In this document: one piece after another, positions 11,053-23,394 of the stretch
Layout: each line of letters starts with the position of its first letter
How positions within the stretch are numbered: the first letter of the stretch is position 1
Assembly: GCA_947044365.1 (NCBI GenBank)
Contig: OX345647.1
Coordinates: forward strand, 981,001 to 1,045,000
Direction: 5' to 3'
DNA: 64,000 bases
From: Petrosia ficiformis
Taxonomy: Eukaryota; Porifera; Demospongiae; Haplosclerida; Petrosiidae
Made by a program: the position numbers and the translations under genes
Notes under the pieces: generated by a model
Told to the model about the DNA's origin: nothing
The model's database searches: none
Seen by the model: only the letters and a program-made list of their open reading frames with translations

Positions 11053-14000
11053 ATGTGGAGAGTGTGTGTATATATAATAGTACTAGTAGTATGTTCATTA
11101 TCAGGAATACAAGGACAACATAGAATTGACCCAACAGAAGAAGAAGGTAAATCTTTATGAAGTTGTTATGTATTACATTCTCAATACTATATTATTATAG
11201 TTGTACATTTGTGGGCTGAGTATCTTGAACTAGTATTACCAGACTACTATATGATTACATCTCAACAATTCCCTGATACTGAGAAGAATGGTGATGATGA
11301 TAGTTTTATTGAGGGTATTTGGTGTCTGCATTATATGTCCAACACCTATGGAACCTTTTACTATCCTAATGGTACTGAAGTTGTAGTATACACCGGAACA
11401 TTTAGTAATAATGAGCCAGATTACACTGGACCAGATCCAATATTTCAGACTAATGAACAGCTCAATGAACAGCTCACACATACTGTATTGTTGAAAGATG
11501 AAGATTCAACAAAACCAATAACATCAGATTATGAGGGTCTGTACAAATGCATCATTGATGATAGAACACTAGTAGTAGGAGTGTATGATACCAGTACATA
11601 CAATGATAATAGTGAGTTAATGATGAGTTGTGTAGTAATAGTATATAATATATATCACTTCATTTTATAGCTGGTCCTAAAGCAGGAGACATGTCATTAT
11701 CCCTGATCTCCACACCAAGATATGTTGATCCTCCAGTATTCAACCTGGGCTTCATTGTCACAAATGGACCTCCTACTAATGTCACATGTACAGGACCAAA
11801 CTCATTTAGTATTAATGAAACAAGTGATGACTTGTCTCGTGAGGTAGTGAATAATGGAATTGCTACACTGGTGACAGTGACAGTGAGGATGGGAGGGGAA
11901 GGTAACTATCAGTGTGCTGTCTCTAATGCCAGAGTAGAGGATGGTACAATTAATGGTGTCACTGCTACTATTGGTAGTACATCATTAACTATAACAGGTT
12001 AGTGAAAACCTAAATATAACAAATATATTACTACATTTCTTTTCGTCACATACAGCTTCTGATACACCCACTGATCTCACACTAACAAGACAGTGTACAG
12101 GTCTAGATCATATACAACTCTCCTGGACAGGATCATCATCTAGATATGAGGTGTTCTATTCTCTCAGTGGTAGTGATGATATTCAGAGCGCTGGAGTAAC
12201 CACTGATACAACATACAGTGTGACATCAGGACTCACTCAGGGTCAAACATATGAATTCTTTGTGGTATCATATGGTAATGATGGTACTCCTGTACTACCC
12301 AGTGTTAATAGTAATATTGAGAGTGTGACATTAAGTAAGTGATAGTAAACATCTTGTGTATTATAATCACTATATTAATGATTCCCTTCAGTACAACCAT
12401 TAGTATGTAACTTCATAGCTACTTCTACAAGTAATAATATTACTCTAACATGGATCGCAACTTATTCAATCACTTCTTACAATGCAATGCTTCAGTGTCG
12501 TAGACTATGTGATGTATCAGCAGATAATGGTACCAGTGTTAAAAAGAACTCTAGTTCATCACCACTTGTGTTCAGTGATGTTAATCCTGGTAGTTACTGT
12601 ACTATCTCATTGAAAGGAGTATATGGTAATGATACCCGAACACTTGCTAATGGATTTACTACTACACTTTCCACTGGTCAGTTATTTCAGTAGTGATTCA
12701 TGATCATTTGGTATTTCTCTATCTGTCTCTCTAGCATCTACCTCTCCACCAATGAACATTACTTTCTCATCAGTTGAGGCTAGGTCCATGATTGTCTCAT
12801 GGGAAGAGGTACCTTGCTCAAGACAGAATGGAGCCATCACTGGATACTTACTCTACTACACAAGCACAACATTCTCTGACACTATCAACATCATTGGAGG
12901 AGAGAACAGATCATATACTCTCACTGAACTGAGACCACATACCAACTACACTGTAACAGTGTCAGCATACAATGATGTTGGAACTGGACCAACAAGTGAT
13001 AATAGAATACAACAGACAGAACAAGCTGGTCAGTTAGTATATTCATTACTAATACATAAGTAATTTGATGTTTATTTCTCTCAGAGCCTTCTTCTCCTCC
13101 AGAGAAAATAATCTTCTCATCAGTTCAGGCTAGGTCTATGAACATCTCATGGGATGAGGTACCTCATTCTAGACAAAATGGACCCATCACTGGATACTTA
13201 CTTTACTACACTAACACAACATTCTCTGACACTATCAACATCACTGGAGGAGAGAACAGATCATACACTCTCACTAAACTGAGACCATATACCAACTACA
13301 CTGTGACAGTGTCAGCATATAATGATGCCGGAACTGGACCAACAAGTGATAATAAAACACAACAGACAGAACAAGCTGGTCAGTTAGTATATTCATTACT
13401 AGTTCATGTTTCATATGATGTTTGTGTCTTTCAGAACCTACATCTCCTCCAGAGAACATAATCTTCTCATCAGTTAAGACTAGATCTATCAACATCTCAT
13501 GGGATGAGGTACCTCATTCTAGACAGAATGGGCCCATCACTGGATACTTACTTTACTACACTAACACAACATTCTCTGACACTATCAACATCACTGGAGG
13601 AGAGAACAGATCATACACTCTCACTGAACTGATACCATATACTAACTACACTGTGACAGTGTCAGCATATAATGATGCCGGAACTGGACCAACAAGTGAT
13701 AATAGAATACAACGTACAGAACGAGCTAGTCAGTGAAAATTTTTTCGTGTTTGTAGAAATAATAATTGTGATTGTGTTGTAGAGAATTATATTACTAACT
13801 ATAATTAAGTATTGGTTTATTAATTTAGCTGCACAACTATTTCAGTTGAGAATTGGAAGAACACATGACTGTGCTACATGGAGTGTAAGTATTATATATT
13901 TAGAGATTACCTTTTACGCTTTACACTTTCTTCAGTTAGATGAACTAAACCTGATCCAGACTGATATTAAAACAGCTATCATCTATACTATTACCAGCCA

Positions 14001-14434
14001 GTGTGACTGTCACTTTAATGAGTCTGCAATCATTGAAGATGAGTTCACTTGTCGCTATTCAAATTCTTATTTCACATACAGAGTTAAGATTGCTGTTCAT
14101 TCACGTACATTTCCTTTGGCTGCTGAGGAGTATGTAAACCACATTCGTAATTGGATAAAATCAGGAAGAGCTTCCTTCCTCTCTGAGAGGAGACGACTTT
14201 GGGTTGATAAAAGCTGTGATATTAATATCATATCATTCACAGATCCAGAATGTCGACCTGGTAACATAATCAGGTCTTGAGATTACATAATTATGTTTGA
14301 ACTAATAACTGGAAAATTTGTTTTAATTTAGTAACATTCCAGTTACAGTATTTTCAGTAGTGGTAGTAGTAATAGTAGTAGTAGTAATAGTAGTAATAGT
14401 AAAGTTGGAGAATTTTTTTTGTTCTGTAGTTTGA
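11053..14434 (+). CDS. Receptor C: Ig-Ig-FN3(5)-Cys domain-TM surface protein
   Basis: Eleven exons (11053-11146, 11201-11611, 11671-11997, 12056-12334, 12392-12676, 12735-13028, 13085-13378, 13435-13728, 13829-13884, 13936-14260, 14343-14434) total 2751 bases, or 916 residues. The plan is that of receptor B. The start MWRVCVYIIVLVVCSLSG is a signal peptide. The second FN3-like domain is a divergent type (QPLVCNFIATSTSNNITLTW) shared with receptor E. Three FN3 copies begin at 12735, 13085 and 13435, exactly 350 bp apart. The last exon encodes a TM segment built almost only of Val and Ile (VVVVVIVVVVIVVIVKL) from GTA/ATA triplets, then ENFFCSVV and a stop. N-glycosylation sequons are frequent in the FN3 copies (NTT, NIT, NRS, NYT). 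No known ligand is implied. Confidence 0.8.
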
Positions 14435-14451
14435 GAAATTCAATTTTTTGT

Positions 14452-14975
14452 AAATGAAAACTTTCTGTAAATGGGTGTCACTAAATAATTATCGAATCCG
14501 ATTTCTGACCATTCCCGTTCATCATGAAAAATTTTTTTCTCTATGAAGATTAGCCAACTAGCAACTAAATGCTAATGTAAAGGTGCCCTAACATACAATA
14601 CAAAAGAAGAGAAATAAATAAATTATATAACACCACGTGCATAATATTGAATAGACGGCTACTGAGATAATTAATAAACAGCATTAAATGCAAATTAGAA
14701 TCTGACCTCCACTATAAATACCCTGCCAGAAAACTCTATATGAGAGGCCGGAGTTTACAGTACTCCTAAAGGAATGTAGTTATTTAAGACAAATTTATCC
14801 TCTTATTTTTAGAGATGCTGGAGTAAGAACAATAGAAAGTCTTTTGAAACGTAGGGGTAAGTTTGACTATATTTTACTAGAGAAAACAGGACTAGCTGAT
14901 CCAGGACCTATTGCTAGCATGTTCTGGTTGGATGAGGGTCTAGGGAGTGAGATAATGTTAGACTGTAAGGAAATA
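14452..14975 (+). pseudogene. ZNG1 fragment: start region and exon 3 copy
   Basis: Two parts of the intact ZNG1 gene recur here. The stretch at 14455-14530 (aaatgggtgtcactaaat... up to a tcatcATG) matches the ZNG1 start region at 23335-23400. The stretch at about 14690-14975 matches intron 2 and exon 3 (24300-24600), with exon-like bases 14813-14964 beginning [13 protein letters not shown]. The P-loop exon 2 is missing, ETTG has become EKTG, and the exon 3 donor has changed from GATG|GTAAGG to GACTGTAAGG. It is a decayed, internally deleted copy directly behind receptor C. Confidence 0.85.
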
Positions 14976-15754
14976 TGAACAAGCACTTGAAGATAGCTAT
15001 GAACATGAAGTATCTGTCGTTATTATAACTCTACATAATAAGTACCTATGTCGCTAAAGAGCAAAAGACGAAGTAAATGTACTAATGTATGGTTGTCATA
15101 TGGAAGTGGTTAGTATAATTCTATTTGTGTGAATGTCCTTTAGGAATGAGGTTGTGCATTAAAACTCAATTATTAAATGTTTATAGTCCAACACAAGCTA
15201 TAATGAAATGTGAACTTCATATTTCAATTTGGTTAACTCAGTTACATGCCAACAATAAATATGCATTAGCTACTTAGGGTATTTAAAATTAACCACTTCC
15301 ATATCTACTTTTATATCCAACCTTTCCAACATGGGAAAAAGTTTTAACAATTTCCCATCACATGTCCAATAATTTGACAATGTTCCAGCACACTGAAACA
15401 CACCTCATCTTGCTTGAAGCCTATTGCTGTCGAATCACAGCTTGAAATAAAGTACAATTTTTTTTATGTATAGACTTTATGGCAGTTTGCAAAGAGTATG
15501 TCAGGCTGGTCGTGTGGCTATTCATAATGATATATAAGTTGTTATGTCCCACAGATTGGAAATCACGATGCAGTGGTTTACTTATCAGTAATTAAGTACA
15601 TCTTGTTGTCAAATGTTGGAGTACAACTCGTAAGTTAAGAGTAATTAGCATGTACATAAGTATGTACTTATAATAACAAATGTCATATTTGATATTTTAT
15701 ATATTTTGGAGAGAGAGGGAATTTCACACTTAAAAGAACAAACAGGAATACAAA
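14976..15754. other. Intergenic region upstream of receptor D
   Basis: AT-rich, with no credible gene. Small open frames here show no protein-like composition. The promoter of receptor D should lie in the last few hundred bases, but it does not match the C/E upstream block. Confidence 0.4.
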
Positions 15755-18532
15755 ATGTGGAGAGTGTGTGTGTATACAATAGTACTAGTAGTATATTCAT
15801 TATCAGGAGTACAAAGTAGACCCATACCAACAGAAGAAGAAGGTAAATCTTTATGAAGTTGTTATGTATTATATTCTCAATACTATATTGTTATAGTTGT
15901 ACATTTTTGGGCTGAGTATCTTGAACTAATATTACCAGACTACTATATGATTACATCTCAACAATTCCCTGATACTGAGAATGGTGATATTGATGGTGAT
16001 AATGGTAATAGTAACTATCCTGAGGGTATTTGGTGTATGCATCATATGAGAAGAACTTATGGAACCTTTTACTATCCTAATGGTACTGAAGTTGTAGTAT
16101 GGACTGGAACATTTAGTAATGATAGGACAACAAATGATTACACTGGACCAGATCCAATATTTCAGACTGATGAACAGCTCATATATACTGTATTATTTAG
16201 AGACACAAATTCAACAACACCAATAACATCAGGTTATGAGGGTCTGTACAAATGTATCATTGATGATAGAACACTAGTAGTAGGAGTGTATGATACCAGT
16301 ACATACAATGATAATAGTGAGTTAATGATGAGTTGTGTAGTAATAGTATATAATATATCACTTCATTTTATATGTAGCTGGTCCTGATGCAGGTACCATG
16401 TCATTTTCTCAAATGGCCACATCAAGATATGTTGATCCTCCAGTATTCAACCTGAGGTTCATTGTCACAAATGGACCTCCTACTAATGTCACATGTACAG
16501 GACCAAACTCATTTAGTATTACTCAAACAAGTGATGACTTGTCTCGTGAGGTAGTGAATGTTGGTACTGCTACACTGGTGACAGTGACAGTGACAGTGAG
16601 GATGAGAGAGGGAGGTAACTATCAGTGTACTGTCTCTAATGCCAGAGTAGAGAATGGTACTATTAATGGTATCACTGCTACTGAGGATAGTTCATCATTA
16701 ATTGTAACAGGTTAGTGAAAGAATATTAATTAGTATGTGACCAACTCCAGATACAAAATATGAACATCATATTTAGAATATCAGACATATATGCTATATA
16801 CATAGATAAGTATAGTCAAATATAGTTTTGAGAGCATTCTCAAAAAACAAACTACTAATGAATATTGGAAGATCAATTTCATTGGTTAAAACAGTATCAT
16901 ACAAAATTATATGTTTTTGCTTGTATGTTCTATCTGTTAGTGAATATGAGTGTGTACTCTCAATATTAGACAGCTTCTAGGAATTCAATGCTCTTAAGCC
17001 ATAAATACCTTCCCACACTATTAGTTAATTAGGCAAATGATTGTTCTGTGTGAACATTTGAGTTCATTTACTAATTACTTAATGATGTAAATCATTGTTC
17101 ATGGCTGATTAATTTACTAATGGGAATAAGTGTGGGTACATTCCTCAAAGCAACCATATATACTTTATATAATTTACTTTTGGTAAATATTTCAATGTAC
17201 TTTAAATGAATGTGAAGACTACAAATACTAATAAGGTTGTATACTTTAGGTACACCAGAAAATTTAAAATTTTACTATTATAATCAAATATGTGAAACTC
17301 ACAATTATACCCAATAAAATCTGTTGAAATAACATCCATTATCATAGTGTGATTTTTTCATGGATGATCATGATTATAATTCTTATTATACTATAATCAT
17401 ACAGTTTCTGATGCACCCACTGATCTCACACTAACAAGACTGGGTACAGGTCTGAATCATGTACAACTCTCCTGGACAGGATCATCACCTGAATATGAGG
17501 TGTTCTATTCTTTCAGTGGTAGTGATGATATTCAGAGTTTAGTAGAGACCACTGATACAACATACAGTTTGACATCAGGACTCACTCAGAGTCAAACATA
17601 TGAGTTCTTTGTGGTATCATATGGTAATGATGGTACTTCTGTACTACCCAGTGTTAATAATAGTATTGAGAATGTGACATTAAGTAAGTTATAAATAAGT
17701 TATTATAATCACTATATTACTGATTCCCTTCAGCACTACCATCAGTGAGTGACGTCACAGCTACTTCTACTAGTAACACTATTACTCTGACATGGACTGA
17801 ACCTGATCCAATCCCTTCTAATGGCTACACTGCAACACGTCAGTGTTGTAGACTATGTGGGGAATCATTTAACGATTTTATGCAAAATACCTCTAGTTCA
17901 TCACCACTTGTGTTCAGTGATGTTAATCCTGATAGTTACTGTACTATCTCAATGAATAGTATATATGGGGATGATGTCCATGCACTTGCTAATGGATTGA
18001 CTACCACACATTCTACTAGTCAGTTATTCTTAGTAGTGTGAAATAAAACTGATGTTTCATGGTGGTATTTCTCTATCTCTCTCTAGAACCTACATCTCCT
18101 CCAGAGAATATTATTTTCTCAGCAGTTAAGGCCACAGTCATGACTGTCTCGTGGGACGAGGTACCTTGTTCAGGACAGAACGGACCCATCATGGGATATT
18201 TACTATACTACACAAACACAATATTCTCTGACACTATCAACATCACTGGAGGAGAGAACAGATCATACACTCTCACTGAACTGATACCACAAACTAACTA
18301 CATTGTGAGAGTATCAGCATACAATGATGTTGGAACTGGACCAACAAGTGATAATAGAATACAACGTACAAAACAAACTAGTCAGTGAAAATTTTCTTGT
18401 CTGTAGAAATAATAATTTATTGTCATTGTGTTGTAGAGAATTATAATTATTACTAAATATTGGTTTATTAATTTAGCTGCACAACTATTTCAGTTGAGAA
18501 TTGGAAGAACACATGACTGTGCTACATGGAGT
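15755..18532 (+). CDS. Receptor D: Ig-Ig-FN3(3) protein lacking its last two exons
   Basis: Seven exons are readable: 15755-15842, 15897-16316, 16378-16710, 17405-17683, 17734-18018, 18087-18380 and 18477-18532, summing to 1755 bases in frame. The order is signal peptide, two Ig-like domains, two divergent FN3-like domains, one canonical FN3, and the short LRIGRTHDCATWS exon that starts the C-terminal Cys domain in the sister genes. A gtaagt donor follows, but neither the 325-base Cys-domain exon nor the Val/Ile TM exon is present in the next 2 kb. Sequence diverges from the paralogues just where the next exon should begin (after ttacactttacac, near 18615). Reading through the donor gives only a few residues before a stop. 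It may be a pseudogene, a secreted form, or spliced to distant exons. It belongs with receptor B by its longer intron 3. Confidence 0.7.
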
Positions 18533-20338
18533 GTAAGTTATCGCATATTATAATTGTATGTATATATATATATATATATAGTCGATATGCATTACTTTTT
18601 ACACTTTACACAGGTCATATGACTTTACACAGGTCATATGACTAATCACATGTACTTATCATGTGACTACTCATCATAACCTGTCCATCTTTAATTTAAT
18701 GTACTGCAACACTTCATCTGTTTCCAATATGTATATAAATACTGATTATACATGGACATGTGTACTACGTATATGTATAATTATGTTAATGACATCACAT
18801 ACAAATAAGGAAAGATAATTGAAAGCACACATCAAGAGATTTGAAACTAATTAACAGTTAACTCGTTATACTTTAATTATGCTATATGTCATCAGTGGTG
18901 TAGGAATGGGGGGTGGGGCTCCAGGGGCTGGTGGCCCCTCTTAAATTTTGGTGAGCCAGTAGTTTGGTACACGTGATAGTTATTATCATGGTGCCCCCAT
19001 TTAAAAAACATTTTCCTATGACTATTACATGTATTTAACGATTATATGTACATTTGATATGATTAATTATCAAATGTACAGACCAATCAGCAAGTAGTCT
19101 ACTAATTATGTATGTGTTCTGTTGTTAACATAATTGTGCATTTCTAATACACATGAGCATGTATAAATAGTATTTATATGTTAATAATTACAGATTACAT
19201 GTTATCAATACATTGAAAATGGACAAATAGAGACATAATTAAAAGCACTTCCGTTTTATCCTGACTCACCTGATGTATTCATTGTTGATGGTAGTTAATG
19301 TACACACAGTACCGATATAGTCATTGATTTTGATATAGATTAGTACATTTAACATGTTATGTAATTATAATAACGCATGTTATATTATTATGCCTTGTAT
19401 TATTTTATGTACATATTAATTCATTTCTATTTCAGTGGCTTCTAATAATTGTGCTTTAACATGAAATGTATGTAAGATCTACGCATGTCACTTAATGCTG
19501 GAGATATGAATGTCCATTAGTATGAATATAAATTATCTTACTGTAATACTGTGCTAAAAGATGGAATGCTTACTAACTGATGAGGTAGTTAAGATACAAA
19601 ACTATATTTGACAATAGTGTAAAATGAATGGTTCACACTACTAAAAATGATTACGTTTTTTTAAAAATGACTTAATGTTTAGCACAAGACTGCTTGATTT
19701 CACAACCACCATACGTAATAGTTTAATATCAAGAGACTCACTTATCTGTAACAACTCGATCTTTGAATATCACTTTAGTAATAGCAATATTGATGTCAAA
19801 GTAAGATGTTATTTTATGAGCTCACATGTACATCTTATGTTGATATAAATCAAAATAATAAACAGCCTGTTTAATATGTAAACACAAATATGGTGGATAG
19901 TAATTGACAGGTAATGGAGTGTAAAGTATATCATAATTATGACTTAATGACAGCTGTTTATTGTGCTATCAAATGTGTTTATGAATAGCAGAACGTCAAT
20001 CATTAATATTATGTCTAGAAGAGATAGAAGATCAATATCTTAGTATAGACCTTTGCTACTGGTCCACCCTGCTAATATATTTATTCATCCATTCATGTTA
20101 GCCACCACCAGAGAAATCTTTAAATCGAGGATACCACTTCGCATCAGAATGACTTATCTATAATAAATTAGTATTAATTTTGATTAATACTTATTTTTAA
20201 CTAATTGTAACATCCCTTAGTACATATAATGTACTGAAGATATGTGATAGTCTTTTAATCTACATGACTTGTGAATTGACCCACACAAAATAATATCTCA
20301 TGTTGACCTAAACTAAAACCATAAACACTACAATACTG

Positions 20339-20381
<43 letters not shown>

Positions 20382-20575
20382 TATATATGTCATTTACTTA
20401 TTGAAGTAAAATAACTGTCTTCCTGCTTATATAAACAATATAGTGGACATGGTTGGTCTATTTATAGTGATTGAAAAGTCTATAAGACCTACATAGATCT
20501 AACATAATAGAGAAATCACTCCAGTTTCATGATCTATGTTGCAGGCTCACCCCAAGAATAATCTGCTGTACAAAA
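18533..20575. other. Intergenic region between receptors D and E
   Basis: About 2 kb without a recognisable gene. An imperfect direct repeat (acacaggtcatatgact, twice) lies near 18610-18640, at the point where receptor D loses its last exons. The final 500 bases are a copy of the receptor C upstream block, with a longer (AT)n tract at about 20340-20380. Confidence 0.6.
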
Positions 20576-23323
20576 ATGTGGAGAGTGTGTGTATATACAA
20601 TAGTACTAGTAGTATGTTCATTATCAGGAGTACAAAGTAGACCCTTACCACCAGAAGGAGGTAAACCTTTATGAAAATGTTATGTATTATATTCTCAATA
20701 CTATATTATTATAGTTGTATATTTGTGGGCTGAGTATCTTGAAAAAATATTACCAGACTACTATATGATTACATCTCAACAATTCCCTGATACTGAGAAT
20801 GATGATATTGATGGTGATGAGGGTACTAGTCTCTATCCTGAGGGTATTTGGTGTATGCATCATATGAGAAGAACTTATGGAACCTTTTACTATCCTAATG
20901 GTACTGAAGTTGTAGTATGGACTGGAGAATTTACTAATAATAGGGCAACAAATGATTACATTGGACCAGACCCAATATTTCAGACTGATAAACAGCTCGT
21001 ATATACTATATTATTCAGAGATGAAGATTCAACATCACCAATAACATCAGATTATGAGGGTCTGTACAAATGTATCATTGATGATAGAACACTAGTAGTA
21101 GGAGTGTATGATACCAGTACATACAATGATAATAGTGAGTTAATGATGAGTTGTGTAGTAATAGTATATAATATATCACTTCATTTTATAGCTGGTCCTA
21201 AAGCAGGAGACATGTCATTATCCCTGATCTCCACACCAAGATATGTTGATCCTCCAGTATTCAACCTGAGCTTCATTGTCACAAATGGACCTCCTACTGA
21301 TGTCACATGTACAGGACCAAACTCATTTAGTATTGATGAAATAAGTGATGACTTGTCTCGTGAGGTAGTGAATAATGGAACTGCTACACTGGTGACAGTG
21401 ACAGTGAGAATGGGAGGGGAAGGTAACTATCAATGTACTGTCTCTAATGCCAGAGTTGAGGACGGTACTATAAATGGTGTCACTGCTACTGAGGGTAGTA
21501 CATCATTAACTGTAACAGGTTAGTGAAAAGCTAAATATAACGAATATATTACAACGTCCCTTTTCCTCACATACAGTATCTGATACACCCACTGATCTCA
21601 CACTAACAAGACAGTGTACAGGTCTGGATTATGTACAACTCTCCTGGACAGGATCATCACCTAGATATGAGGTGTTCTATTCTCTCAGTGGTAGTGATGA
21701 TATTCGGAGTTTAGTAAACACCACTGATACAACATACAGTGTGACATCAGGACTCACTCAGGATCAAACATATGAGTTCTTTGTGGTATCATATGGTAAT
21801 GATGGTACTCCTGTACTACCCAGTGTTAATAGTAATATTGAGAGTGTGACATTAAGTAAGTGATAGTAAACATCTTGTGTATTATAATCACTATATTAAT
21901 GATTCCCTTCAGTACAACCATTAGTATGTAACTTCATAGCTACTTCTACAAGTAATAATATTACTCTAACATGGATCGCAACTTATTCAATCACTTCTTA
22001 CAATGCAATGCTTCAGTGTCGTAGACTATGTGATGTATCAGCAGATAATGGTACCAGTGTTGAAAAGAACTCTAGTTCATCACCACTTGTGTTCAGTGAT
22101 GTTAATCCTGGTAGTTACTGTACTATCTCATTGAAAGGAGTATATGGTGATGATGTCCATGCACTTGCTAATGGATTTACTACCACACTTTCTACTGGTC
22201 AGTTATCTTTAGTAGTGTGAAATAAAACTGAGGTTTCATGGTGGTATTTCTCTATCTCTCTCTAGAACCTACATCTCCTCCAGAGAATATTATTTTCTCA
22301 GCAGTTGAGACCACAGTCATGACTGTGTCATGGGATGAGGTACCTTGTTCTGGACGAAATGGACCCATCACTGGATACTTACTCTACTACACAAACACAA
22401 CATTCTCTGATACTATCAACATCACTGGAAGAGAGAACAGATCATACACTCTCACTGAACTGATACAATATACTAACTACACTGTAACAGTGTCAGCATA
22501 CAATGATGTTAGAACTGGACCATCAAGTGATAATAGAACACAACGTACAGAACGAGCTAGTTAGTGAAAATGTTTGTGTTTGTAGAAATAATAATGTATT
22601 GTGATTGTGTTGTAGAGAAGTATAATTATTTCTACTTAGTAATAATTAGAATTCTTTACAACACAATCACAATAAATTACTTATTGGTTTATTAATTTAG
22701 CTGCACAACTATTTCAGTTGAGAATTGGAAGAACACATGACTGCGCTACATGGAGTGTAAGTTATCACATATTATAATTGTATGTATATATATATTATAG
22801 TTTATATACAATACATTTAAATACAATTTCTTTAGTTAGATGAACTAAACCTGATCCAGACTGATATTAAAACAGCTATCATCTATACTATTACCAGCCA
22901 GTGCGATTGTCACTTTAATGAGTCTGCAATCATTGAAGATGAGTTCACTTGTCGCTATTCAAATTCTTATTTCACATACAGAGTTAAGATTGCTGTTCGT
23001 TCACTTACATTTCCATTGACTGCTGAGGAGTATGTAAACCACATTCGTAACTGGGTAAAATCAGGGAGAGCTTCCTTCCTCTCTGAGAGGAGACGACTTT
23101 GGGTTGATGAAAGCTGTGACATTAATATCACATCATTCACAGATCCAGAATGTCGACCTGGTAACATCATCAGGTCTTGAGATTAAATAATTGTGTTGGA
23201 ACTAATAACTGGAAAATTTGTACTAACATTCCAGTTATAATGTTTTCAGTAGTAGTAGTAGTAATAGTAGTAATAGTGAAGTTGGATAATTTTTTTTTGT
23301 TCTGTAGTTTGATTTTTTCGTAA
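20576..23323 (+). CDS. Receptor E: Ig-Ig-FN3(3)-Cys domain-TM surface protein
   Basis: Nine exons (20576-20660, 20715-21134, 21192-21518, 21577-21855, 21913-22197, 22266-22559, 22701-22756, 22836-23160, 23235-23323) total 2160 bases, or 719 residues. The plan is that of receptor C but with a single canonical FN3 copy in place of three. The upstream block, first exon and second FN3-like exon are closest to receptor C. The Cys domain exon is nearly identical to those of B and C. The last exon encodes MFSVVVVVIVVIVKLDNFF from GTA/ATA triplets, then a short hydrophobic end. Its stop is only about 70 bases from the ZNG1 start codon. Function is unknown. Confidence 0.8.
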
Positions 23324-23394
23324 ATAAAAAAGTAAATGGGCGTCACTAAAAAAAAAAAAAAATCATCGCAGAATTCTGGCCACGCCCACTCGTC

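Noticed and set aside
18890..19020. hAT-like element with cagtggtgtaggaa start
   Set aside because: The left end looks like a hAT terminus and there is a ttttcctatgac on the right, but the match is short and no second copy was found in the window.
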